Positions 1 through 11,337 of a stretch of 64,000 nt of DNA are shown one piece after another (positions within the stretch are counted from its first letter, which is position 1; every line of letters begins with the position of its first letter). Under the pieces are notes generated by a model, which saw only the letters and a program-made list of their open reading frames with translations, was not told the origin of the DNA and searched no databases. The position numbers and the translations under genes were made by a program. The DNA is from Pterobdella sp. o SKG-2022 (Eukaryota; Annelida; Clitellata; Hirudinida; Piscicolidae). The stretch is taken from assembly GCA_964035795.1 (NCBI GenBank), contig OZ038326.1, forward strand, positions 1,019,803 through 1,083,802. The letters are read 5' to 3'.

Positions 1-131
1 ACGAGCATACAAAAAAATTCTTTTCAAACAAATAGAATTTAAATTTTAATTAATATGTTATACTTAGATGATATATATAGTTTAAATTTTACTCAAATAA
101 TAGATAAATTAGTTAGAATGAAAATTTCCAG

Positions 132-3100
132 CCATTTAACTTTCACAACTTCATGGAACATCCCGTCTGAAAAGCCATTAGTACCTCAACCAGATGTTAA
201 AAGGTGGGAGGTTGTTGCTCTTGTATGAGAAAAACGACTAAAAACCCACAATATTAGTCTTAGTATATTAGTTAAATATGGAGGTAAAACACAAAAAAGT
301 TTAAAAATTCAGTCCCATATTTTTATCATTCAAATTTCAAAAAATTTTTTTTTCCAGAGATATCATAAGAGCCGCATCTCCCTCACCACTCAGAAGATCA
401 GTTAGAGCGCATACAGTTTGATATTAAATCAATAATATGATTTGTCTAGCTAATCTATTTAATGCTGGTTTGGTATCGATAGCTTAGTATTTTTTTGAGA
501 TTTTTTGAAAAACTTTTAATTTAGAAATTTATTGTTTAATTTATATTGATCTTTTTAGAATTCAGCTCGAAGAAAAAGCTTGAAACAAAAGTAAGAAATT
601 ACTAATAATTGAATAAAATGAGATCTTTAATGAAAATTTTAAGTAGTGAAAATTCAATTAAACGAGTTCTTAATGACATCTGATCGCCAATACACCAACA
701 CCCAGATCTCCAGCCGTGAAGAGGAATCAAAACTCTCAAGTGATCATAAGGGATTGGATATATCGACAAGTTGGTTTTTATTATATTTATTATTTATCAT
801 TTTCCCTAATAATCACGTTTAAGTTTTTTTGGTAAAAATGTATCGATTTTTTGAAGGAAGGAGGGCTGGGGCCTCTGAAGTCCTGGAAGAAGAGATGGGG
901 TGTTTTGGCTGATCTTTGCCTCTTCGTTTACAAAGGTTTTCAAAGTTTGCAAGATGATAAATTTTATGTGATATACAAACTCTAGAACTCATGATATTTC
1001 AATAATGCGTGGTATTTTAACAAAAATTGTTTAAAAATTTTTTTTGAATTTTGATTCAAGGGCCAGAAGAAGGATCTGTTTTGGTATCGATACTTTTGCC
1101 CTCTTACCAGATCACACCTTGTCCCAAAGATGGACAAAAACATGTTATAAAAGTAAGATTTGTCAAATTTTTTTATACTGTTGGAACAGTCAAAATTCAC
1201 TGAAAATATTTCATAAAACGAACTTATACCACAGATTGAGCATGAAAACATGAAGTCGGCTTACTTCGCCTGTGATAACATACATTCCTACATGAAATGG
1301 TTGGAGCTTATAAACCAAGCTGCGTCTGGAGTCGAACCTGAGAAAGAAAATGATCAAAAAGATAACTTAAAGTATAATAACTACAACCAAAATACCAATA
1401 CTAATGGCATGCATAACTTACAAAATAACACTCAAAGAGAATTTCCAAAACCAGAAATACGCCAAACTAATTATAAAAGTTACTCTGTTGAAAACAATAC
1501 ACAAGCTCAAGAATTCAATAAAAACCAAGCCAAAGTGTTTATAAGCAATTCCAAAGATTCCAACTTAGTTGCTTGGAATGAGGATTTAGATTCGAGTAGA
1601 GTGATAGAGAGGTATGAGCTTGACGAAGCTTCCTTCATTAACTTCAATAACGATCCCCTACAAAAACAAAAATTATCCAATAATCTATCAAATGATGAAA
1701 AAAATATTGCTGAATTGAAATTCAGAAGCCATTACCCAGAAAACATGGTGCTCAACAACAATATGATGAACAATGACCAACCTAGTACTCTGGACGTTGT
1801 AGACTCAAACCATATGAAGGAAAACATAGGCTCCGAAATAGCTAATGAGTTATCTGATTCAAGAAAAAATCTCGCTAAAACTGTTGTTATCTATCCAGGA
1901 ATAAACTTCAACAAAGCTATTGCTCACGGGCAGACAAGCGATAGTTTTGATAGAGTGAAAGAATGGACCGAAAGCCAAAAACAGTTTTACAATGTGAACC
2001 CTGAGAATGTTATAGGGAATGAATATTATGATAAAAACCAGGAAGAAAGTGGCTACACATCTGAAAAAAATTCCAACAAGATGGACAATGCCATGGTTGA
2101 TAATAGGACCGAAATGCTCACTCAAAATGAAACCGATCAAAGAGAGTTTCAAGAAGAAAAAGTTTACATAGAAGACCATAAAGAAAAAACTTCAAGTTCT
2201 TTAGAAAACTTAGAGAAGTCTGTTGGAAATATACAATCTGATTTCGATTTGAGCAACAACTTAATCAACGAAGCTCACAACCTTTGCAGTTCTAACAAGG
2301 TTCCATGGATTCTTTTAATTATTTATTTCTAAAAACAACGAGGAAATGATATTTGAAATGGCTTTGATCATAATTCCAATATCAACTGAATGACACTCGT
2401 TAAACAGACTGAAGAAATCATAGAAGTGCTGATGAAGCTGAGAAAATCTCAAAACGACCTGCATGAGCACTCCTATAAGCTTTATTCTCTTTTTCTCAAG
2501 CAACCAGACAGACAGTATCAGTGAGACAATATTAGCAAATAATAAGCAATTTATAATATATTTCCTGCTAGTCTGTAATTTATTTCGATATTTTAGTTCT
2601 ACATAATGTTTGAACGAAGTTATGTGAATAATACATATCATTTTAATTACATTTTAATGAAAATATGAAGAGATGCAGATTTTTAGTAGATTGATTTATT
2701 TACAGAAAAGAAATAGAAAAAACAAGAACGGTTATAGAAGAACAAATAAATGAGAGCTCTGCTGCTATTTGTAGATTGGAATGCTCTTTGAATCCTAAAG
2801 AGAACAATTTCTTTGCAAATAGTAATAAAAAGAATGGTGATAAAAATTTCAATATTGATCCCAAACAATCTCTCAATACTGATTCAGTCTTCATTAACGA
2901 AAACATGCCTGCAAACTATTATGATGAAGAAAAACCTTTGGCTCACAAATTCTCTACAACTGACCTCGAAAATAAATACACCTCACAAGTACAAGAAAAT
3001 GCATCATCAAACCCATCATTCTCCCTAGATGAAGACCCAGTCGAGAATTCGAAAAACATTACTAGAAGCCCACCACTTCAAAATTTCAGTGGCCAAGAGT

Positions 3101-6100
3101 TGGATACAGAAATATTGAGAAATAAGGATGTTCTACAGCAAAAAAATAATAATTTCGACATTGGTCATAATCCAAAAGAATTTGCTGTAATACAAAATTT
3201 GAACCAAAGCTTTCCGTCAAACCCGTATGTAGATCGTGAAACCCAAAACCACAATATATTCAAATCAGATTCATACTTAGAAACAGACCTTGATTTGGCT
3301 AAAAGCGTAAACATTACCAAAAATAATAATGAAATTTACTCTAAGAGTTTTGAAAACAGTGCTCACAAAAAAGTAACGAGGGACAAACAGCATTTTTACC
3401 AGCAACCAGTTCCCACCAAAAGAGGACTTCAAAAAATGGTCCAACAACAACTCAATCACAATTCGCCACCTCTTTTCAACCAAATGATATTTGGTGAAAC
3501 AAAGAATAAATGCGAACGAGATTATTCAGAAAGGAATAACCAAAATGGCCTGCATAGCAATGGATTTGAGCAAGATAATTTCCAAACTTGTCAACAAATT
3601 AATCGTATTGCATTGAATAATCAGAATATTTTTGAAAATAAACCAAACAATGATAGGAATGTAACAAGATCGAAGCAATTTAATAGGGATAATTATTTCA
3701 ATAATTTACAATCTAATATCCCCAACGCTGAGTCATATAACAACCACTACCACACAAACAATGAAAAATTCAGAAACGCATTTCAGCATTACAATTTCGA
3801 TAAATCTTTGTTTGAGGATTATTCAAACTACAAAAACGATAATTTTATGAATCAAAATGCTAGCCAAAACCCGTATTACAAGTCTGTCGATCAGCTTAAA
3901 GAAAAAACCTTTGAAGATGTAAGATATGTTTTTGTTCATTAAATACTATTAAAATTACTGCAAGACTCACAGCTTGTTTCAACTGATAAGCTTGAAAATC
4001 AATTCTTTTTGAATATTATGTGTTTTATAAACCTCATCATCTTCTTCAACAAATGTTTCATCTCCATCAGAAATGCTCACAAGCCTCGCCCCCTATCGGC
4101 GCAGAAGGTATTCTAGCCTTTTTAATATACCAATTAATAGCTTCCTTTTATGGATTAATCTAATCATCTATTAACTAAATAAATTTATTCTGCTAATTAA
4201 TTTATTAGTCTTAGTAATTAATAAATTTATTGAATTAATTGGCTCCTTAATTATATAAATTAATCCAATTATAATTTCGGCATGACAAATTAAACAATTA
4301 ACTCTGATTGAATCGAAATATTTTTCTGCTTCCTCAGACAGCTTCAGGAAGTCTGACTGGAGTCCCATGAGAGCTTCCCGGTCATTCCAGGTGAGATTTG
4401 TTCTGCATGTTATCTTTCTTATGTGTTTGTCGGCTTTAGGCTTTCATGTGGGAATTATAAGTTATTTTTTTGGATTTCTGGTGAAGAAAACTTCACAGAA
4501 ATTTTTTTTCTAAAAAGATTTATGTAATTATAATCAATGTTATTTTCGAAAAAAAAGCTTTTAATACTTCAAAAAAGCGTCAAAAATTAAAAGAATATAT
4601 CTTTGCTTTTATCATTTGAGGCTATCAAATTTGTTCGAAGAATTTTTCGAGAGTGCAAGTGGTAGCGTGGCCGAGCGGTCTAAGGCGCTGGTTTAAGGCA
4701 CCAGTCTCCTCGGAGGCGTGGGTTCGAATCCCACCGCTGCCAGTTTTTTATAATTTTTAAACCTCATAAAAGCTTTGAAAGCTTAGTGGTGCTTATTAAA
4801 TGTTTGAAGTAAATTGTTTTGTAATAATCTAGTTTACCCTGATGAAACTTTTTATAAGGATTTGACGGAGAAGTTCAATGAAAAAGAAAGGAAGGAATCA
4901 GTGACATCAGGAGATGGAGTGATCAGAGGAGGTTTCAACGACAGAAATCACATCAGAAGACTGTCCGGCATCTTCACTCCCAGACCGTTTTATAAAAGTA
5001 ACAGTAACTTAAACGAGCTTGACAATAAGGTTGCAGTTGTTAATGTTAACAATGGAGGTGGTTACAAGAGGACTGAGTCAAGTGAAAATAAAGTTTATTT
5101 TCAAATCGGCAATAATGATGATTTTAATGGAAAGCATAACATTTTTGGAAAAGAAAATTTTTATGAATTTCAAAAAAATGAAGGAGGTACTAAGGTAGAA
5201 GGAAGTATAGAAAAATGGATGAAGAAACGAAACGAACATTTTGCTAAAAATACTCAAAAAAATTTTTCAAATCAAAATAACCAACAACACTTATTTAGCA
5301 ATATGAGCGATCTCATAGAGAAAACTAATAGGTATAACCCCACTCAACACAACCTGCACCAAATACCTCAAACAAACCACGGTTACAATCTCTACAACAA
5401 ATACAACAATTTTTACGATAAATACCCCAAAATAGATGATAAATACCCCAAAATAGATAATGAATACCCTAAAATAAAAGATAAATACACCAATCTTAAT
5501 GATAAATACACCATTAACAACACTGACTCTACAAAATATTACAACAAAATCAATAAGTTAGAAGATTTCCAGAGCATAACTTTGAATGAAAGGACAAGGG
5601 GGAATGATGCCAGTTACAATGGTTTGGTGAGACCCTGTGTCTCCAATGATACTTTTGATATCCTCTCAGCTGTAAGTTGTGGTTCTATTGATGATGAACA
5701 ACTATTTTTTTGCTTTTTATCGATTTGATTGAAAGAAAATTTTTGTAGTAAAAAATCATTCTTTAGTTGAAAATGAATTTTATAATATTAAAAAAAAATT
5801 ATAATTATAATTTTTTCTTGATTTTATTCTGGGAAATATACAGTAGTATAACCCATTATGATTGATAATCACAAAATTCATATCCTTTAACTAAGTTAAA
5901 CATGGTTCTATTTCCAAACTGCCATTATTCTTTACCCTTTAGATACAGACCCCGAGCAAAATCCACATACCACAAAGAATCCGTCACGATATAAATGAGA
6001 ACATTAGAGAAGAGCAAGACCAACTGAGAAAACTCAAAGCGGCTCAGTTGACGAGAATTATAGAGAAACAGAGGGGTATAAATGACGTGATGGGGGTGGG

Positions 6101-6155
6101 ACTAGGAGGGGATATAGCCAGACAAGCAAGTTTCAAAGCTAGGTTATATGATTAA
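132..6155 (+). CDS. WW-PH protein, PLEKHA5/PLEKHA7-like (5' end outside window)
   Basis: Likely a membrane- or junction-associated adaptor that binds phosphoinositides through its PH domain. Exons: 132-203, 358-400, 559-590, 706-769, 857-935, 1061-1152, 1235-2299, 2408-2520, 2706-3918, 4071-4107, 4338-4390, 4859-5671, 5949-6155; phases close to 1293 aa plus stop. The first exon gives the end of a WW domain (FTTSWNIP). Exons 706-1300 give a PH domain: a tryptophan motif DWIYRQ, then LKSWKKRWGVLADLCLFVYK, a VSILLPSYQI strand and the closing helix YMKWLELINQAA. The WW-then-PH order is that of PLEKHA5/7. The long Asn/Ser/Gln-rich remainder looks disordered, with short helical stretches at 2408-2760 and in the last exon. 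The acceptor at 4858 is chosen for phase; 4812 is a weaker alternative. The N-terminus lies before base 1. Confidence 0.82.
4661..4742 (+). tRNA. tRNA-Leu (anticodon AAG)
   Basis: An 82-nt type II tRNA with the long variable arm expected of leucine. The acceptor strands GGTAGCG and CGCTGCC pair; the D-arm carries TGGCCGAGCGGTC (A box) and the T-arm GGTTCGAATCC (B box). The anticodon stem CTGGT/ACCAG closes the loop TTAAGGC, giving anticodon AAG. A T run (TTTTTT) starts two bases after the gene and would end Pol III transcription. It lies on the same strand inside an intron (4391-4858) of the WW-PH gene. Confidence 0.96.
5417..5511 (+). repeat. In-frame coding repeat (DKYPKI units)
   Basis: A tandem 18- to 21-bp repeat in the penultimate exon of the WW-PH gene encodes about five copies of D-K/E-Y-P/T-K/N-I/L. 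Units drift towards the 3' end. It looks like a recently expanded disordered segment. Confidence 0.8.
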
Positions 6156-6810
6156 GAAGTCGTCTTTGAATCATTTGAAAATTAATTTCAATATTTTTAA
6201 TTGTATTTATTTGCATATTTTCAGTTACTTATACTTTTGCTATCAAACTTATTTTCGTTACGTATTAGAACATTAGAATTACCATTAAGATTAAAGTGGC
6301 ATTAACTTCGATGTTTCTAGACCACTTTAGAAACTAACATCAAATTGAATGAAGCATATCAGAAAGCTGGAACAAAACATATTACACGATCCACGCATTT
6401 AATAACTTTTGATTAAAGTCGTATATTATTTTATTTGATCTGATTTAGATTTCATATTTGTATCTTTTCTCATGTTAGCATGCGTTGGACAGATTTTGAA
6501 TGTTATATGCAATTTCACAATCTCACAAGTTTTACAAAAGCATTTAAATATTTTAATGGTAACATTGAAATAAATCCTGAACCTTACTTTGATTTTTTTA
6601 TAAACAAAACTAAAATATTTTAAATCTCATGATTTTTAAGACCAGATTCAATATTATCTCCTAAACATGAATAATTTTAAAACGCAAATAGCAATACTAA
6701 GAGCATTGAATTTTTACCAACACTTTGGACTATAAAAAAAGCGCTATACAAAAACCAATTCACATCACAGCTACATAATAAAAATTCGGTGAAAGGACAT
6801 GTTATGTATT
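6156..6810. other. Convergent intergenic gap (3' UTRs)
   Basis: Lies between the stop of the WW-PH gene and the stop of the METTL25-like gene, which converge. AT-rich. I see no further gene. It should hold both 3' UTRs and polyadenylation sites; on the minus strand AATAAATAAA overlaps the METTL25 stop. Confidence 0.6.
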
Positions 6811-9800
6811 TTATTTATTGGCAATCAGGGCATAGCATCTGGGAGACTTGCGGGGGTCAAACAATTCGCATATCGTCACATTTTTTACGTCTTCCTGCAG
6901 TTAATGAAGAATTTCTTATATTTATTTTATTTAATATTTATAAACTATTTATAATGATGAGAATATTAAAAAAAGGACCGAATCCTTCTCATAAAATTTA
7001 TTGCTAACATGTAAAATTAAAAAAAAATCAATAGAAAAAAACGAATAAAACGAACATGCTCAAGTAGAAAGAGGGCCCTGTCCAATAGGATGAGGGCTTC
7101 AACACACTGACCCAAGCAACATCTTTCAATATATGTGGAGATTGAAAAACTAAGATTATATCTAACAACGAAGTTTATATAACTGACTTATTTAAAATTA
7201 TAAACCCATAAAAAAATTGAGCTACAAAGACTATAACTATCCTCTGTGCGACCTTTTGCTTTTATAAAGGCCGTATAGAAAACTAATTTATACAGGAAGA
7301 ACGACCATTGATAAAATGATGCAAACCTCAAGTAGTAGAATGATAAGCATTTGGACTGGCACCCTTCATAACGCGAAGAATATTCATCTAACTCTTGTTT
7401 GCTTAGCTGAATGAAGTTTTAAAATAATTTGAAAAAATTACCAGTTTTTATAAAAGATATATGAATAAAAACTATTTAGTTTTTATAAAAAGCATTTTCA
7501 TCATGAAACCCAATAATTTTTAATAAATCAAAAAAATCAGTTTTTTTAAATAATCAAAAGTGTAAATACTTACATTCAAATCCAGCTGAAGTTTTTCCAG
7601 GCATTTCTGTACATACTCAGAAAAAGTTTGGCACTTATCAGCCACTCTGCCCACCTTCCACACAGGGCTCCCAACGGTGGGTGGGGTACCTTTTGTACCC
7701 CTCGTAACATTACTTGGTGTATCACTTTTAACATTGCTAGCATTAATTATTGTATTTTTCTTTACATTACTATCTTTATTATTATTACTTATAGTATCGC
7801 TTTTAATAGTATCATTATTATTATTAATGTTATCTCTCATAATATTACTTTCATTACTTATATTATTCCTCTTGATGCTACTGTCATGGCCTATATGTTT
7901 GGTTTTGTTGAGTGTTGTGCTAGTATCAATGTGTAGTTTTTCCACCAAGATCAATTGCAGCAGAGCCCTCCAGTACAAAGATCTTGGTGGTCTCTGAAGA
8001 TGATTTCAACATGAGAGTAGTATTCAGGGGTAATCGATGGATTTCATGCAATAAAAAACTATGGCAAACTTACTTTCTCAAGTATAAAAGTTATACAAAA
8101 ATGCTATTTTTATCTATATGTAAATAGATCAATAATGACCAGTAACTTGCACAAACATAATTGTCATCACTGGCTGTTTTGAAAGGAGATTGGCAGGCGA
8201 GGAGTTTCAGGTAATCGCCAAGAACAAATGATTGACATTTCAACGAGTGACTCATGGGAAAACCCGGGTTTGCTTCCTATTCATGAGTTATATATAATGA
8301 ACATTCGATTTATTAAATCAATATATCAATCAACCAAAAGTAAAACTCACTGAAGAGTGTGTTGACTCAGTGATAAGATTGTAACAACAGCCGACCAAGC
8401 AAATTCCTTTGACACGAGGATTATTACAAAAGTGGTGCAACATATTACTTGAAAGATCACCACATGCATGCAGACCTGTTAATACTATGTCTGAAGCTTC
8501 TAAGGAAAACTCTGGTGAATGTTATGATGGAAACAATAAAATAATAAAAAAAATAATTAGGATAAGTAAAAAATAAATAACATTGAAAATTTTTTGGAAT
8601 AACTTTAATGAAAATTATATACAGCTGAAAGTATGGGAACCAAATATTATGAGAAAAAGACTTACAGCACCTTGACATAGGTTCTCAAAATCTTCTGAAT
8701 GATTGATGGTGTACGGGACAGATTTAAAAGAGCCTCTTGAAAAATTATTTTCAAAATATGAAGGTGAGGTAGTTTGGTTGGCTGCTTTTGAAGGATTTGT
8801 GTTCTCACTCGGAGTGGTTGATTGTTGGCAATCTTCTATTAATATTGTTACCTTATTCTCAGTATTGGCTGATGCCTTTTTCAGCTGTTCAATATAGAAT
8901 AAGCTTATTAACAAACTAAATTGGATAATAAGGACAATAATGAATTTATAAAAAAATTTATTATACTGATTGTTAATGCCAATATGAAAATTCAAAGTTA
9001 AAAGTTTGGAACCACAAAACTCACTATACTTTTCCATTGTTTTTTGAACAATTTGTTCCTCTTATCAGCAGCTTCAGTTCTTTTCAACACCTGTTCAACA
9101 CTCACAACCTCACACCCATAAACTGTTTCCAAATAAATTCCAAGATAACCTAATCCACCACCTATATCAACAACCTTGATAGAATTTCAAAATGAAAAAT
9201 GACCTAATTGTTTGATAATCAATAAATTAGGATTAATTAATCTTCAACAGTGAGTTTTAGAATCATTTTCATGGGATAATACCAAAAAAAATATTTGAAG
9301 TAGAAAGGTGTTAGATCAAAATTACTTTGTTAATACCAAGTGTGTTGCACAAATGATTGCAGACATCAGCCATGACAGGCACTTCATGAAACTTTTTCTC
9401 ACCCATGAAGCTGTTTATTCGTCTGTAAAACTCTCTGGCTTGGTTGCTTACTTCATCATGTGCTTTCAAATTTTCATAGGTTTTGATTGGTTCGAAGTTT
9501 TTCAAGCTTAAAAAACATGAAGCTTTTACGAATTCCTTCAGAGTTGGGTGTTTTGTGAAATATTTTATATCTTCCTTCGGATCAAGTTTTATTTCAGTTA
9601 TGTCTAATATTCCAGACGGCAACTTGTACAAATCCTCATTTAACAGTTTCAGAGATTTTTCAAAGTTTTTAGGTATGAATTTGTTCCAATGGTCATACAG
9701 CAGAAAGTCACATAGATTGACGTTTGAGATGACTTCATAATTTCTCAAAAAATCTACTATATATAAAACTTTTTCTTCTAGTTTTAGTTTCAAATCAGCT

Positions 9801-9811
9801 TTATTGATCAT
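6811..9811 (-). CDS. METTL25: METTL25-type methyltransferase-like protein
   Basis: Predicted S-adenosylmethionine-dependent methyltransferase of the METTL25/RRNAD1 family; substrate not shown by the sequence. Exons in transcript order: 9326-9811, 9025-9174, 8671-8884, 8351-8475, 8157-8276, 7574-7993, 7327-7406, 7056-7122, 6811-6894. They total 1746 bp, 581 aa, close to human METTL25. The SAM-binding strand VVDIGGGLGYLGIYLE opens exon 2. Family motifs follow: GLHACGDLSSNML and KGICLVGCCYN (exon 4), GFPMSHSLK and LLACQSPF (exon 5), KVGRVADKC (exon 6), CVEALILLDR (exon 8) and the tail LFDPRKSPRCYALIANK. ATG at 9811 has a purine at -3. Exon 6 carries an Asn/Ser/Asp-rich insert. The donor of exon 5 (after 8157) is weak and was chosen by phase. 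It sits 477 bp downstream of the TOR stop on the same strand. Confidence 0.92.
7700..7930 (-). repeat. Low-complexity coding insert in METTL25
   Basis: A TTA/ATT/TAC-rich tract inside METTL25 exon 6 encodes an Asn/Ser/Asp/Thr-rich segment of about 75 residues (e.g. NINNNNDTIKSDTISNNNK) between the conserved LYWRALLQLILVEKL block and VWKVGRVADKC. It looks like microsatellite expansion tolerated in a surface loop. Confidence 0.75.
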
Positions 9812-10078
9812 TGCAGAATAATTTTTAATAGTTAAAAAAACTTTTCTATTTAAAAGTGAATACAGGTAGAAAACATAATGATGTGTTAATAATACGATTC
9901 AAAAATTAAGTCATTCAATTATTTTTTTATTATTATAATTATCAGAATTATTTATAAATACATTAAATTTATTAAGTGTTTTATAAAAATTTATTTATAA
10001 GCTTAAAACTGATTTGAATTTCCCTTGGGAACGTTTGCAATCAAATAAATAAAAAGGTCATGATTGTAACTATTTAAG

Positions 10079-10115
<37 letters not shown>

Positions 10116-10287
10116 AGTAATAATACACATATTAATGATAAACAAAAGTCTTAAGAAAACAAATAAAAATAATGATGAAAATAACAAAAAACACCAAATA
10201 AATGAGATGTATAAAAAAATCAAATAAAAAAAATAAATGATAAAACAAATAAAAAGAAAAAAAAGCGAGGTTTCACCAAAAGCTTTT
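9812..10287. other. Gap between METTL25 start and TOR stop
   Basis: About 475 bp of AT-rich sequence between two minus-strand genes, including a (TAA)n run at about 10084-10114. It must hold the TOR 3' UTR and the METTL25 promoter or trans-splice site. No other gene seen. Confidence 0.6.
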
Positions 10288-11337
10288 TCACCAAAACGGA
10301 CACCTGTAATTCATAATTATAATCCCAGAAATAATATTTTTAATTAAATTAATTGATACCTTTACATAAAACCAAATGCCGATTGTATTGATATATAAGA
10401 AGATATATATATATCTAGATTAATTAAGCTTGTAATATTCTACTTAATATATCATTCAACAAAGCTACCTGATAACAAGTCAATTAATGTTATTTTCAAT
10501 GACCCCCATGCACACTACATCACAACTAACCACTCTACATAAGCTATTTTTAACCCTCAAAACACAACTCAACTAACCATCCGATGTAACACTGGCATAA
10601 GTGCTCATGTCTTGTGGCTTGGTCAATTAACATGCTTATCTGGGTGGCATAAGAATAATAATATTGAAAAAAAAATGATTTTATTATTATTATTATTTTA
10701 TACTTGAGTAGAAACGTCCACAGGTTCCTCGTTCTCGAAATCTCGGCCTATGAATAATAACACAATAAAGTTAAATCTAATTATTCAAATTGGAAAAAAA
10801 ATCCATAAAAAAAAAAACAAATAATAAAAACAGTATGGAAAATATTTACTTTTCGAGTTTTCAGCTTAAAAATTAATAGCAAGACAAAAAATCATAACAA
10901 CCGGTGAGTTTGTGCTTCACCCTGTTGAGCACCAGCAGTCCCTTCTTATTTATCTCCTCAGGTGGTGCTCCCTGGGTCTTGTTGCCGTTGCCTGGAGCCA
11001 CAGTGATGAGAATAATAATAATAGCAATAACAACAATAAAATGATATTTTAAAAATAACAATGAAAAAGCATAATAAGATGGAAACAAATGATACCCGTC
11101 TCAGCTGGGTTTTTTGTGTTGGCGAAAGATGTGGATAAGTTGCTGGAATCTGTTTGGAAAGCTGAAGATTATAACTGGATAAAAACACAAAAACCGAATA
11201 ACAATAAGCATAATAACCGAATAATAATAACAAGAACAACAATAAAAAAATAAAAAGAATGACAATTAAAAGACATAAAGACCCACCTTGAGACTGGGTC
11301 AGTGCATACCCTCCCTCCATCCCCGCACTCTTTTTTG
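10288..11337 (-). other. mTOR: TOR exons 69-74: linker and FATC tail
   Basis: Exons 11287-11337, 11096-11149 and 10902-10991 encode the variable linker and NRVKHKLTG. Exons 10704-10747 and 10578-10639 give [14 protein letters not shown] and [20 protein letters not shown]. The last exon, 10288-10303, is only 16 nt: it completes the split Trp codon and adds C-P-F-W and TGA. The donor at 10577 reads GTTAGT and the acceptor ends TTACAG. The FATC end CYIGWCPFW is nearly invariant in TORs and needed for kinase function. Confidence 0.93.

Noticed and set aside
6789..7007. 72-aa plus-strand frame
   Set aside because: Lies antisense to the last METTL25 exon and runs into AT-rich intron sequence.
7628..7997. 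Two plus-strand hydrophobic frames of about 100 aa
   Set aside because: Antisense shadows of METTL25 exon 6, hydrophobic because of its low-complexity tract.
10540..10639. TOR ending in LVELCFEG by reading through
   Set aside because: The nearly invariant CPFW end is recovered by splicing to 10288-10303 in the correct phase.
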